From the NCBI RefSeq assembly GCF_029946515.1, contig NZ_JARZHH010000081.1, positions 1-45,690 of the forward strand: 45,690 nucleotides of DNA, given 5' to 3'. The notes beneath the pieces were generated by a model. It worked only from the letters and a program-made list of their open reading frames with translations, had not been told where the DNA came from and ran no database searches. Source of the stretch: Polyangium sp. 6x1. Its GTDB lineage: Bacteria; Myxococcota_A; Polyangia; Polyangiales; Polyangiaceae. A program made the position numbers and the translations under genes. Below, one piece after another: positions 17,957-30,695 of this stretch (the first letter of the stretch is position 1; each line of letters begins with the position of its first letter).

Positions 17957-19117
17957 ATGGCACTCCTCACCCGCCGCCGCGCGTCCCTCGCGCTCTCGAC
18001 GTCGGCGCTCCTCGCCTTGCTCCCGGCCTGCGAGCCGATGGCGGACGACCTCGACTTCGTCCGCCAAGAGGTCCAGGTCACGACGCGCAGCACGCTCGTG
18101 CCGCCCGCCGATCCCACGCCTGCCACGCTCAAGGTGATGGCCTGGAACGTGAAATACGGCGCCGCGCGCATCGACTTCTGGTTCGATTACTGGGGCGACC
18201 GCGTGCAGATGACGCGGCAGGAGGTCGTGGAGAACATGGCCGACCTCTACCGCCTCGTGAACGAGTACGACCCCGATATCCTCATGACCGAGGAGATCGA
18301 GGTGAACTCCAAGCGCAGCGCCTATTACGACATGGTGCAGGGCATGCTGGAGGGAACGAGCCTCAACTACGCGGCCTACATCCAGACCTGGAACAGCCGC
18401 TACATCCCCTCCGAGGGCGTCGGCCGCATGGACCTCGGCAACGCGATCTTCTCGAAATACCCCATCACGTTCGCCGAGCGGATCCGGCAGGAGGATCGCA
18501 CCGATCAGGACGGGATCACGGCCAAGTTCTACATCCACCGCATGATCGGGCGCGCCGTGATCGACGTGGGCGCGGGCCGGGACGTCGCCGCGTACGTGGT
18601 GCACACCGAGGCCTACGATGTCGACGGCACGAAAGGCCGTCAGATCCAGCAGATCTACGACGAGATCAAAAAGGAGACGTTGCCGTTCGTGCTCGGGGGC
18701 GATTTCAACGAGCTGCCCCCGACCGCGCTCAAGCTCGTTGGTTTCCCCGACGAGCACCCGAGCTCGATCGGCACCGAATACGAACAGCCCCCGTACACGC
18801 CGGAGATCATGCAGAAGTTCTACGACGATTACGTCCCCTGGGTGAGCCTCGAAGCCTACGGCGCCACCGAAGCCGAGCAGCGGCGGTTCTTCACGCACAC
18901 CGTGGCCGGGCCGCTGCGCAATGACGAGACGGGACAACCGCAGTTCTGGAACCGCACGCTCGATTATCTCTTCGTCACGAAGGCCGACGCCTGGGCCCCA
19001 AGCTCGACGGACGTGCTCCAGGAGCCGGGGAGGCAAGGGATCAAGAGCGATCCGCTGCTCCTCAGCGATCACGCGCCCGTCGTGGGGACGTGGGTGCTCG
19101 GGGGAGGGACGCCGTGA
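17957..19117 (+). CDS. Endonuclease/exonuclease/phosphatase (EEP) family lipoprotein
   Basis: 386 aa. Signal MALLTRRRASLALSTSALLA with lipobox LLPAC (Cys25). EEP-fold motifs in order: LKVMAWNVKYGAA (Asn), DPDILMTEEIEV (Glu, metal ligand), VLGGDFNELPPTA (Asp/Asn), TLDYLFVTKADAW (Asp) and LLLSDHAPVVGTW (Asp-His). These are the catalytic set of the DNase I/sphingomyelinase superfamily. Export as a lipoprotein suggests an extracellular substrate such as DNA or phospholipid; which one cannot be told. A long loop follows GDFNELPP (residues about 265-315). It overlaps the next gene's GTG start by 4 nt. Confidence 0.9.
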   Translation: MALLTRRRASLALSTSALLALLPACEPMADDLDFVRQEVQVTTRSTLVPPADPTPATLKVMAWNVKYGAARIDFWFDYWGDRVQMTRQEVVENMADLYRLVNEYDPDILMTEEIEVNSKRSAYYDMVQGMLEGTSLNYAAYIQTWNSRYIPSEGVGRMDLGNAIFSKYPITFAERIRQEDRTDQDGITAKFYIHRMIGRAVIDVGAGRDVAAYVVHTEAYDVDGTKGRQIQQIYDEIKKETLPFVLGGDFNELPPTALKLVGFPDEHPSSIGTEYEQPPYTPEIMQKFYDDYVPWVSLEAYGATEAEQRRFFTHTVAGPLRNDETGQPQFWNRTLDYLFVTKADAWAPSSTDVLQEPGRQGIKSDPLLLSDHAPVVGTWVLGGGTP

Positions 19118-19941
19118 AACGAGCGATCTTCGCCGCGATCGGGCTCTTCGCCCTGCTCTCGCCGGCCCTCGCCGAGGCCGAGCCCATGGATGCGCGCGAG
19201 ACGGCGCGGGTCCTCGAAAAAGGAAAGCTTTCCGGGGGGCTGATGTCGCCGCTCGAGCTTGGGCTCGGCGGCGGCTGGGAGGTCACGACGATGATCGTGC
19301 CGTGGCTCTTGCTCTCGCCGAACTTCACGTTCCGCGGCGAGCTCGGCCATCTCGGCAAGGGCGTCGTGGTGACGGGCGAATACGGGCTCTCCGTGCCGAC
19401 CGGCGCGATGCGCCTGACGCAAGGGTATCTGTTTCCGACGTGGGAGACGTCGGAGCAGCGGCCCGGCTGGGTGGTCGCGCCGACGGCGGGGCTCTGGATC
19501 TCGGGCGGCGATCGCGGCGTCCTGACGGGGCGGCTCGAGACGACGGTCGGCCTCTCGCTCGGCGAGAACCCCGCGAAGCCGCTGGAGACGTACGCGCCGA
19601 TCGAGCTGCTCTTCGCGCCGGCGCTGAACGGCTTCCGGGTCCGCACGGGCCTCGCCTACGATTACGCGCTCCTCGATTGGCTGCGGGCCCGCGCCGCGGT
19701 GAACGGGTATGCGATCGGGCGGAGCCCCCACCCGGCGCGCTCGCCGTTCTACGCGAGCGCCGAGGTCGGACTCGAGATCGGGCTCGGCAAGACGCTGCGC
19801 GTGGCGCTCGGCGGCATCTGGTACAATTACGATCAGCGCGAAAAGGTCCTCGAAAAAGGGGCCGACGGGCGATGGCGCAGGACGCCCGTGCGATCGAACG
19901 ATTTTTTCCCGACGTTCGACTTGATCCTCCGGCCCCGCTGA
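19114..19941 (+). CDS. Secreted barrel-like outer-membrane protein, unknown
   Basis: 275 aa. Signal peptide MKRAIFAAIGLFALLSPALA. The rest is alternating hydrophobic/polar beta-strand text (GGGWEVTTMIVPWLLLSPNF, VVVTGEYGLSVPTGAMRL, FRVRTGLAYDYALLDWLRAR, LEIGLGKTLRVALGGIWYNY) ending in FFPTFDLILRPR, with an aromatic near the C-terminus, as expected for an outer-membrane beta-barrel. The start is GTG 19114, overlapping the EEP stop as GTGA, with a GGGGAGGGA site at 19101-19109; the in-frame upstream start has no such support. Coupled translation with the EEP lipoprotein suggests a shared job at the outer membrane. Confidence 0.78.
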   Translation: MKRAIFAAIGLFALLSPALAEAEPMDARETARVLEKGKLSGGLMSPLELGLGGGWEVTTMIVPWLLLSPNFTFRGELGHLGKGVVVTGEYGLSVPTGAMRLTQGYLFPTWETSEQRPGWVVAPTAGLWISGGDRGVLTGRLETTVGLSLGENPAKPLETYAPIELLFAPALNGFRVRTGLAYDYALLDWLRARAAVNGYAIGRSPHPARSPFYASAEVGLEIGLGKTLRVALGGIWYNYDQREKVLEKGADGRWRRTPVRSNDFFPTFDLILRPR

Positions 19942-19966
19942 AGCGAGGCTAGAGCACCTCTTCTTT

Positions 19967-19985
19967 CCTCTCCCGTCGGGAGAGG
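19967..19985. terminator. Stem-loop after the barrel-protein gene
   Basis: CCTCTCCC (19967-19974) pairs with GGGAGAGG (19978-19985) over a 3-nt loop, 26 nt after the stop at 19941 and ahead of the kinase gene. The flanking GGGGTCGGGGTGAGGGG makes it look like a copy of a dispersed sequence common in high-GC genomes. It may terminate the upstream operon; no T-tract follows. Confidence 0.45.
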
Positions 19986-20011
19986 GGTCGGGGTGAGGGG
20001 AGCTTCCGGCC

Positions 20012-23850
<3,839 letters not shown>

Positions 23851-23854
<4 letters not shown>

Positions 23855-25281
23855 CCTCGCTCTACGAGACGCGGGTCATGCAGAAACACGCGGTCGTCAT
23901 CGGCGCGGGCATGTCGGGCCTCTCGGCGGCGCGGGTGCTCGAACGATTCTTCGAGAAGATCACGGTCCTCGATCGCGACGATCTCCCGGCGGGGCCCGCC
24001 GCGCGCGCCGGCGTGCCGCAGGCGAGGCACGTGCATGCCCTCGTCACGCGCGGGGCCCAGGAGCTCGACGGCCTGTTCCCGGGCTTCCTCGCGGAGCTCG
24101 TGGAGAAAGGCGGGCACGGGCTCGACGTGCCCCACGACGGCGCGATCCTGCGGCCCTCCGGCTGGCAGCAGCCGATGCGGAGCGGCTGCACGGTCTATTT
24201 CGCGACGCGGGATCTGACCGAATCGATCGTGCGCCGGCGGCTGCGAGAAGGCGGCCGCGTGGAGATCCTCCCGCGGACCGAGGCAGCGGGCCTGTACGTT
24301 CATCCGGACGCACCCGGGCGGGTCGCGGGAGTGCACGCGGTGCAGCGGGGCGGCGGGGCGAACCTCACGCTCGCGGCGGATCTCGTGATCGACGCGAGCG
24401 GCCGTTCATCGAAGGCGCCGTCGTGGCTCGCGTCGCTCGGCGCGGAGGTCCCGCGCGAGGAGGTCGTCGATTGTCACTCGGGGTATAGCTCCCGCTGGTA
24501 CGAGGCCCCCGAAGCATTGCCGCCGGATGTCTGGTGGAAGATGGTCTGGCTCGATCCCTCGCCCGCGGAAGACCATTTCATCGGCGGCGTGCTTTTCCCG
24601 GTCGAGGAGCGCCGCTGGATCATCACGCTCATCGGGTACGCCAAGCATTACCCGCCGAGCGACGAGGAGGGGTTCTTCCGGACGCTCGGCGCGCTGCGCT
24701 CTCCCATCTTGCAGCGCATGGCGGAGCTCGGCCGGCCCATCTCGCCCATCTATTCGAGCCGCGCGAACCAGAATCGCCTGCGCCGCTTCGACAAACTCGC
24801 AAACCCCTTGCCGGGCTTCGTCGCCCTGAGCGACAGCGTCTGCACATTCAACCCGATGTACGGCCAGGGCATGACCGTGGCCGCACTCTCAGCCCGCGTC
24901 CTCGAATCCACACTGGAGCGCGTCTCACTCGGGGATCCAGGCTTCGAGCGTGTCTTCTTCGGCAACCTGCACCGCGCGATCAAGGACGCATGGAACCTCG
25001 CGACGAGCGCCGACATGCGTTTCCCAGGCGCGAAGAGTGACCTGCCAAGGCCGTCGAAGTTCGCATCCTTCTTCGGCGATTCCATCCTGCGCACGATGAC
25101 CCACGACGCCGAAGTGCTCCGGCGCGTCTCCCCCGTCTATTACATGCTGAAACCCACGCGCTCACTCTTCGAGCCAGAGCTCGCCGCGCGCGTCCTGCTC
25201 GGCGGAGCAGCCGGGTTGGCCGCAGCGCGTTTTCACCCGCGGCCAGTTCCGCCGAACCCGCCGCCGCGCCCGGAGAGCTAG
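23851..25281 (+). CDS. FAD-dependent oxidoreductase / monooxygenase-like protein
   Basis: 476 aa. N-terminal dinucleotide fold VVIGAGMSGLSAARVLE (GAGMSG from residue 18) followed by ITVLDRDDLP. An Arg/His-containing strand (PQARHVHALVTRGAQEL), the ATG-like LVIDASGRSSKAPSWL and a C-terminal FAD motif GFVALSDSVCTFNPMYGQGMTVAALSA place it among class-A flavoprotein monooxygenases/halogenase relatives. I do not see the WxWxIP motif of tryptophan halogenases. The start is ATG 23851, overlapping the kinase stop. No biosynthetic cluster surrounds it, so the substrate is unknown; control by the preceding kinase is suggested by overlap only. Confidence 0.88.
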
Positions 25282-25304
25282 CGTCTCATCGCAAGCCGCC
25301 GCGC

Positions 25305-25600
25305 CGGGGCTCTGCCCCGAACCCCGCGGGGGCTATTCGCCCCTCGACCCGAACCAGGGCCAGCCCTGGACCTCAGGGGGAAGAACTGCGCTCCGCGCAG
25401 TTCTTCCCACAGGCCGGTGGGACCGCCTCGCCCGTCGAAACGTCAGCGCTGCTGTCTTGATTGACAAGATCGTCGCCGGTCTTGACCCGGCTGTTCGATG
25501 AACTGCGCATTGCGCAGTTCATCGACTTTCAGTCCAGCGCGGGCGCTGGTCCGGGTGCAGGGGCGGATAGCCCCTGCTGGGGCCTGGGGCAACGCCCCAG
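25305..25600. repeat. Composite palindromic repeat, copy C (two mirror halves plus linker)
   Basis: Same design as copy B, again between convergent genes. CGGGGC-TCT-GCCCCG at 25305-25319 lies 23 nt after the flavoenzyme stop. A 14-bp perfect stem lies at 25378-25391/25395-25408. The linker keeps CAGCGCTGCTGTCTTG. A 14-bp stem follows at 25495-25508/25512-25525, and CTGGGGC-AAC-GCCCCAG at 25584-25600 lies 24 nt from the GST stop. The 344-bp gap holds nothing else. Confidence 0.88.
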
Positions 25601-25624
25601 CGAGACGCCACCAGGTGAGCCCGA

Positions 25625-26356
25625 CTAGGCCCCAGGCTCGTTTGCCCAGTACGTGTCCCGGATCCGCTCGCAGAACGAGACGAGGTTCGCCTTCTCCTGC
25701 ACGCGGGCCTTCACCGGGTTTTCGAACGGCGTGAAGAGCAGCTCTGCGAGCTGGCCGTATGCTGCCGTGTCGAGCGTCGAGGGCGCGTCGTCCAGGAAGA
25801 ACGGTTTGTCGCCGAGCAGGTCGGCGGCTGCGTCCACGAGCGCGCGGCCTGTGGCGTAGACCTCCTCGCGCGTGTGACGGCCGATCCCTTGCGCCTTGAG
25901 CATGCTGCGCGTCTGACGCTGCGCGAATGCGAGCAGCGGAGAGACTGCGAAGCGCGGGACGCCCGCGGAAGCCATGCTTTGCCCGATCGCGGGGCGCAGG
26001 CGGGCGAAATCCTCGTCGCTCCACCAGCGCAGGTACACGAGCACGAAATACAGCTCCGACTCGAACATCGATTTGATGGCGCGCCCGAGGGCCTTGTCCT
26101 GCGCGCCGAAGCGGCCGTCGTTCAGTTTGTCCCCGTGTTTTTCCACGAGGTAATCGATGATCTGGCTCGAATCGGGGATCAGCCGGTCGCCGTCCGACGC
26201 GTAGGGGATTTTTCCCTTCGGCGCCTTGCGGAAATCGCCGGGCGCCGTGCGGTAGGGAATGCCCGCGATGCGCAGCCAGGTCTCGAGCTTCACGACGAAC
26301 GGGCCGAGGTCGGGCAAACCGAACGCAGGGCCGAATTTGTGGACCGTCAGCATCAT
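25625..26356 (-). CDS. Glutathione S-transferase-like protein (metaxin/Faxc type)
   Basis: 243 aa. Thioredoxin-like N-terminal domain with PFVVKLETWLRIAGIPYRTA, a cis-Pro region GKIPYASDGDRLIPDSSQIIDYL, and an all-helical C-terminal GST domain ending ANLVSFCERIRDTYW. The pattern (W following LET, P-D-S-S-Q-I instead of E-S-x-A-I) resembles the failed-axon-connections/metaxin branch. The start is ATG 26356 or 26353 (tandem ATGs; AAGGA just upstream favours the second by spacing). It is third in a leftward operon, 7 nt behind the small periplasmic protein. Glutathione dependence is uncertain. Confidence 0.88.
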   Translation of the reverse strand: MMLTVHKFGPAFGLPDLGPFVVKLETWLRIAGIPYRTAPGDFRKAPKGKIPYASDGDRLIPDSSQIIDYLVEKHGDKLNDGRFGAQDKALGRAIKSMFESELYFVLVYLRWWSDEDFARLRPAIGQSMASAGVPRFAVSPLLAFAQRQTRSMLKAQGIGRHTREEVYATGRALVDAAADLLGDKPFFLDDAPSTLDTAAYGQLAELLFTPFENPVKARVQEKANLVSFCERIRDTYWANEPGA

Positions 26357-26363
26357 CGTTCCT

Positions 26364-26837
26364 TCAGGGCGTGGGGCTGTCCTTGCCGTCCTTGGTACCG
26401 TCGTTCTCGGGCGGCGGGGGCGGGGGATCGGGCTTTCGAGGCGGATCGCCGTATTCGACGTGTAGCTTTTTCGCGAGCGCGTCGACGATCATCCGCTCGT
26501 GGTAGCTCGGCATCGTGGCGAGCTGCACTGACACGCGCACGACGTCCTTGCCGCTCTTCACGATCTCGATCGAGCCCGCGTGCACGCGTTTTCCGCTCTC
26601 GGGGCTCGTGTACTTGAAGAGCAGGTAGCCGTGCTCGGGATCCTTCTCCGTGATCTCGAGCCCGAGATCCACGCGGACCAAGCGGACCGCGGTGCCCCAG
26701 GTTTGCTCGAAGGTGTAGGGCGACTCGTAGGCCGTGGCCGCGAGCGCCTCGCGTTCGAACGCGGGAACGAGGACCACGCCCCCGAGGAGGGACGCACAAA
26801 GAGCCATGCCCCAGAGCCGGCGGCGCATCCCCAGCAT
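26364..26837 (-). CDS. Small secreted/periplasmic protein, unknown
   Basis: 157 aa. Signal peptide MLGMRRRLWGMALCASLLGG with probable cut after REALA (residue about 33). One alpha/beta domain follows (YTFEQTWGTAVRLVRVDLGL, EITEKDPEHGYLLFKYTSPE, VRVSVQLATMPSYHERMIV). It ends in a Pro-rich charged tail (RKPDPPPPPPENDGTKDGKD). The W..AVRLVR...L.I.EKD...GYL.F.Y pattern is reminiscent of small periplasmic domains such as those of BamC, but I cannot assign it. It starts exactly after the TAA of the flippase-like gene (TAA|ATG), so it is in its operon. An ATG nine nt downstream (26828) is an alternative start. Confidence 0.78.
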   Translation of the reverse strand: MLGMRRRLWGMALCASLLGGVVLVPAFEREALAATAYESPYTFEQTWGTAVRLVRVDLGLEITEKDPEHGYLLFKYTSPESGKRVHAGSIEIVKSGKDVVRVSVQLATMPSYHERMIVDALAKKLHVEYGDPPRKPDPPPPPPENDGTKDGKDSPTP

Positions 26838-27932
26838 TTACCCCAAGGCCTCGGCCTTGGGCCAGCTTTCCGGCGCCCGCCGGAGCAGCCACAGCCCGAG
26901 CCCGAGCCCGAGGAGGTGAAATCCCACCTGGCACGCATAAAGCACGAAGACGAACGCCGCCCCGGTGCCCTTGAGCGCCTGCTCGGGGAAGTACATCGCG
27001 AGGGCCATGTACGCGGAGAGCTGGAATGCGCCGAAATACCCGGGACCGGAAGGGACCAGGATCCCGATGCCGATGCAGCCCATCGCGACGCACGCCTCGG
27101 CCGGCGTGATCCCCGAGAGCCCCGATCCCCACGCGAGCAGCCAGATCCCCGCGGCGTTCACGCCCCAGTACGCGGCCGTCTCCAGGAGGAACGGCACGAG
27201 GTGGCGGGGCGAGGGCAAGAAGCGGATTCCCTGCGCGACGCGGTCGACGATGTCGGCGACGCGCTCGCCGAGGCGCGTGGAGACGAGGCCGAGGACCTTG
27301 TGGGTCGTGCGGCGGGCGAAATCGCGGGCGAAGAAGAAGACGGCCATCGCGACGAAGGCCGAGAAGAAGAGGAAAAGCGCCACGTTGGCGGCGCCGGGTA
27401 CGGCGGCGACGGGGACTTCGAGATCGCCGATCTTGTCGGGGAGGGGATCGAGCGGCGTCGCGCGGCGGAGGCCGATGAAGAGGATGGTGCTGAGCGCGAG
27501 GCCATCGATGACGCGCTCGGCGCCGACGGTGCCGGTCGCCTCCCACATGCGGACCGGGCTGCGCTGGGTGACGAGGTAGGGCCGGACGATCTCGCCGCTG
27601 CGGAGGGGCGAGAGGAGGATGGCGCCGAAGCCGACCCAGGAGACGGAGATGACGTCACGCAGGGAGATCCGGCCGAGCGGGCGAAGGAGGTGACGCCACC
27701 GCGCCGCGCGAAACCAGTGGACGACGGCGAGGGAGGCGACGTAGGCGACGACGGTCCACGGGCGGAGGGTGTCGAAGGCGCCGTCCGGCGGCAGCAGGGG
27801 GAGGCCGCCGCGAAAGAGGACCCAGGCGAGGCCCAGGCCGCAGAGGAGGGAGATGGCGAGGCGGCCGCGCCAGCGCGGGGGAGGGGGGGCGACGCTCGTG
27901 TCGGGCTGAAGAGGCTCGTCCGCGGCGGACAC
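26838..27932 (-). CDS. Flippase-like integral membrane protein (LPG synthase TM / UPF0104 family)
   Basis: 364 aa with about eight membrane segments. The family pattern is clear: VVHWFRAARWRHLLRPLGRI (loop Arg), VISVSWVGFGAILLSPLRSGEIVRPYLV, ERVIDGLAL, and late VPSGPGYFGAFQLSAYMAL. These proteins move lipid-linked or aminoacylated phospholipids across the inner membrane. The frame is open up to 28088, but the first 52 residues would overlap the divergent gene at 28067 and read as repeat-encoded text; I prefer GTG 27932 (SAADEPLQ), without a strong ribosome site. It heads the operon with the small periplasmic protein and the GST-like gene. Confidence 0.85.
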   Translation of the reverse strand: MSAADEPLQPDTSVAPPPPRWRGRLAISLLCGLGLAWVLFRGGLPLLPPDGAFDTLRPWTVVAYVASLAVVHWFRAARWRHLLRPLGRISLRDVISVSWVGFGAILLSPLRSGEIVRPYLVTQRSPVRMWEATGTVGAERVIDGLALSTILFIGLRRATPLDPLPDKIGDLEVPVAAVPGAANVALFLFFSAFVAMAVFFFARDFARRTTHKVLGLVSTRLGERVADIVDRVAQGIRFLPSPRHLVPFLLETAAYWGVNAAGIWLLAWGSGLSGITPAEACVAMGCIGIGILVPSGPGYFGAFQLSAYMALAMYFPEQALKGTGAAFVFVLYACQVGFHLLGLGLGLWLLRRAPESWPKAEALG

Positions 27933-27968
27933 GGCGCGCAGAGTGGCAGGACGAACGGACGGGGGCAA

Positions 27969-28005
27969 GGCGGGAGCGGGAGCGGACGTGGGAGCGGGTC
28001 GGCGC
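27969..28005. repeat. GGGAGC-type hexamer run (short)
   Basis: Short G-rich run (GCGGGAGCGGGAGCGGACG, then GTGGGAGCGGG) between the divergent flippase-like and SMI1-like genes. It has the same unit as the longer runs at 28787, 30613 and (reverse sense) 43083. Confidence 0.5.
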
Positions 28006-28066
28006 CAGGGACGATTGCTTTCCCACGAGACCTCAACGAAGCTCTGGACGACACGGAAGATAGGGT

Positions 28067-28783
28067 ATGGCATCCGACCTGATCGCAAGGTTCGACGGCA
28101 TGGTGGAGGAGCTTCGCCGGGACCCGGCGATCGAGGTGCTTCACTACCTCGTGCGTCCGCCGAACCCCTCGGAGATCGAGGAGGTCGAGCGGGCCCTCGG
28201 GTACCCGCTGGGGGCGGCGATCACGGAGTTCTACGAGGCCTGCGGGGGCATTCAGCTCCTGTGGATCCGTAAAACCCACGAGGCGTACGAGGAGCGAGCC
28301 CGGCTCGTTCGCGAGGAGGTCGAGCGGTCCGGAGGCAGCTTCGACGAAGGCTGGTTCTATGGGGGCAATAGCGGTGACGCCATGCATCCCGATGGGGTCA
28401 TCCTCATCCCGTCGATCAAGCGGGCCTTCCTGGACGAGAGCTTCAACAACAACAACGCCGGGTCCGGCGTCGTCGGGATGCTCGAGGCCTACAAGGCGGC
28501 TCTCGCAGACCCGGAAGCGGTCCTCTATCGCGGGTTCGAGATGTTCTACCCCACCGTGAACGTGGCCTTCGCGCTCCATGGCCAGCCCGATCCGGTCCTG
28601 GCGGCGGCGTACGACAGGTACGAGTACGACGACTCGGCGCTCATTCCTTTTCGCGAGTATCTCGAGCTGCTCCTCGTGAGCCGGGGTGACGCCAAGAGAG
28701 CCTTCGGATTCCTCCTGGACAGCGATCGCGTGGGCGAGGTCCTCACGCACGAAGACGTCGGGCACTGGGCACCGAACGAGTAG
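28067..28783 (+). CDS. SMI1/KNR4-like (SUKH) protein
   Basis: 238 aa soluble acidic protein. The N-terminal region PPNPSEIEEVERALGYPLGA followed by AITEFYEACGGIQLLWI has the SMI1/KNR4 signature (a short amphipathic helix, then L..P..Y..FY...GG). The middle has DGVILIPSIKRAFLDE and LYRGFEMFYPTVNVAFAL; the end is EDVGHWAPNE. SUKH proteins often act as immunity proteins against contact-delivered toxins, but no toxin gene is adjacent. The start is ATG 28067. The next real gene is 337 bp downstream. Confidence 0.78.
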   Translation: MASDLIARFDGMVEELRRDPAIEVLHYLVRPPNPSEIEEVERALGYPLGAAITEFYEACGGIQLLWIRKTHEAYEERARLVREEVERSGGSFDEGWFYGGNSGDAMHPDGVILIPSIKRAFLDESFNNNNAGSGVVGMLEAYKAALADPEAVLYRGFEMFYPTVNVAFALHGQPDPVLAAAYDRYEYDDSALIPFREYLELLLVSRGDAKRAFGFLLDSDRVGEVLTHEDVGHWAPNE

Positions 28784-29120
28784 CGGGAGCGGGAGCGGCA
28801 GCGGGAGCGGCAGCGGCAAGAGGGATCTGTTTGTGTATCGCTGTTGCGGAAGGGGAGACGGTTCGTGAACGCGGTCCGCGACGCCGGCCCCGCCGCTCGC
28901 CCTGCCGGCTTTGCGGGCTGCGCGGGCGCTGCTGCAGGCATGGCCAGAGGTGCCGCGGGAAGGTGGCGAAAATGGGTCGCCTCTCGCGCGCTTCTTGCGC
29001 CGCACCATGCAGCATGACTCGGGGCTGACGTGCTGAGGACGTTACGAGGAACGGCGCTTCCCACGTTGAATGTCGAGACTCGTCCTTGCGTGTCGAACCC
29101 CCAAGGCTCTACAAAGAGAC
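28784..29120. other. Intergenic region with hexamer repeat, no gene seen
   Basis: 337 bp. Begins with a run of about 40 bp of GGGAGC/GGCAGC units (28787-28826). The remainder (28830-29120) gives only short Arg/Ala-rich reading frames without ribosome sites, and GC falls towards 29040. Probably holds the promoter of the hydrolase gene; no clear -10/-35 pair. Confidence 0.5.
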
Positions 29121-30578
29121 ATGCGCCTTTTCGAGATGCTCCTCGCGGTTGCCACGTTGATCGCGCTCTTGGCCACTTTGCCCGTCAAGAATCCACGTCC
29201 ACGTCTGTTGCTTGGCCTTTGGACAGGCTCGGTTCTTCTTGCCGTACTTCATGCCATCGTGGAAAAAAGTCGTTGGCAGCTTGGCCTCGTGTACGTGATT
29301 CTTGGGCTCTTGGCCATTCCCACGTTTTTGACGTGGCGAAAGCGACATGAAGAGACCCCTTCGGCAAAACGTCGACGTTGGCCCCGAATCGTCGCGGTCG
29401 TCCTGGGTACGTTGGGGATCGTCGTGTCGGGGCTTCTTGCGGCGCTTTTGCCGGTGTTTTCATCGCCTTCGCCCACAGGTCCGTATCCCGTCGGCGTCAC
29501 GTCGTATGAATGGGTCGACCTCGAGCGTACCGACGAACATCCCAAGACTCCGTCGGGTCATCGTCGCCTGGTCGTCAAAATCTGGTACCCAGCAGCCCCT
29601 TCGGATGCGCCGCAGGAACTGTATCTCGACAAATCGCATGCAGAAGGGATCGCTCGAGACTTCAAACTACCAGGGTTCGTCTTGAGCCATCTCGCGCTCG
29701 TGCGCACGAATGCCCGTCGGGACGTTGCCCTTGCATCTGGAAACGAAACGTTTCCCGTGGTGCTCTTTTCTCACGGTTATGCCATGGCCCCCGAGGTGTA
29801 CGCGTTTGCAGTCGAGCAGCTCGCGAGCCATGGATATGTCGTGGTTTCCATAGCGCACACGTATGACGGCGCGTATGTCGTTTTTCGTGATGGAACCCAT
29901 GCATCGTTCGAACCGGCAGGCGACATGAAGCGAATGGACACCATGTTGAAGGCCATCGAGCCGCGTCTTCTGGTTTGGATGGCGGATGCTCGGTTCGTCT
30001 TGGACCAAGTCACGAAACTGAATACCTCGGAAGAGCGCTTCAAAGGACGGCTCGACCTGGAACACGTGGGGTATGCGGGGCATTCGTTTGGAGGTGCCAC
30101 GGCGTATGCGGTTCACGCGGTGGATCCTCGATTCAAAGCCGCATTGGACATGGACGGAGCGCTTTTTGGCTCCGTCGAGCAGGCTCGACCCACACAGCCT
30201 TTCATGCTCATGAATGCGGATTACCCAAGCCTGACGGACGAAGACGTCGCGCGTGTCGGCATGACTCGAAAAGAGTTCGATGCATTTTTCGGACAGCTCG
30301 AGAGCCATTGGGCTGCTTCGACGGAACCAACCAAGGGAGCGCGTTATCGGGTGCAAATCGCAGGCACAACCCATGGGGGGTTTTCCGACCTTCCCTCGGG
30401 CGTCCCCGCCTTTTTTTCGGGGTCATTGCCCACGCTCGAGGCGCATCGACTGATCAATCAGTACTCGCTTGCGTTTTTCGATCAGTACCTCAAAGGTCAA
30501 TCGAGCCCAGTTCTCGTGGGCCCAGCAGCGGATTCTGCCGTGAAGCTCACCTCCCATCCGGCAGCTCCCAATCCGTAG
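29121..30578 (+). CDS. Membrane-anchored alpha/beta hydrolase (PAF-acetylhydrolase-like), lower GC
   Basis: 485 aa. Residues 1-115 hold about three or four membrane segments (MLLAVATLIALLATLP, LLGLWTGSVLLAVLH, LGLVYVILGLLAIPT, VVLGTLGIVVSGLLAAL). The rest is an exported-side alpha/beta hydrolase: FPVVLFSHGYAMAPEVYAF (oxyanion loop), GYAGHSFGGATAYAV with nucleophile Ser322, DMDGALFG (Asp region) and GTTHGGFSDL (His). This layout is that of PAF-acetylhydrolase isoform II-like bacterial proteins. The start is ATG 29121 with AAGAGA just before; an in-frame start at 29070 is less likely. Three lines counted within it are about 56% GC against about 72% in neighbours, suggesting recent transfer. Confidence 0.86.
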   Translation: MRLFEMLLAVATLIALLATLPVKNPRPRLLLGLWTGSVLLAVLHAIVEKSRWQLGLVYVILGLLAIPTFLTWRKRHEETPSAKRRRWPRIVAVVLGTLGIVVSGLLAALLPVFSSPSPTGPYPVGVTSYEWVDLERTDEHPKTPSGHRRLVVKIWYPAAPSDAPQELYLDKSHAEGIARDFKLPGFVLSHLALVRTNARRDVALASGNETFPVVLFSHGYAMAPEVYAFAVEQLASHGYVVVSIAHTYDGAYVVFRDGTHASFEPAGDMKRMDTMLKAIEPRLLVWMADARFVLDQVTKLNTSEERFKGRLDLEHVGYAGHSFGGATAYAVHAVDPRFKAALDMDGALFGSVEQARPTQPFMLMNADYPSLTDEDVARVGMTRKEFDAFFGQLESHWAASTEPTKGARYRVQIAGTTHGGFSDLPSGVPAFFSGSLPTLEAHRLINQYSLAFFDQYLKGQSSPVLVGPAADSAVKLTSHPAAPNP

Positions 30579-30612
30579 AAGCTTGAACGACCAACGGCGA
30601 CGATGCGTCGGG

Positions 30613-30688
30613 AGCGGAGGCGGGAGCGGAGGCGGGAGCGGAAGCGGAAGCGGGAGCGGGAGCGGAAGCGGAAGCGGGAGCGGAGGCG
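30613..30688. repeat. GGGAGC/GGAAGC/GGAGGC hexamer run
   Basis: About 76 bp made of six-base units GCGGGA, GCGGAA and GCGGAG, starting 35 nt after the hydrolase stop. With the run at 28787-28826 it brackets the low-GC hydrolase gene. Confidence 0.8.
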
Positions 30689-30695
30689 GCGTGCC

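Noticed and set aside
27933-28088. N-terminal extension of the flippase-like protein
   Set aside because: Would overlap the divergent SMI1-like gene and read through a hexamer run; GTG 27932 is more credible.
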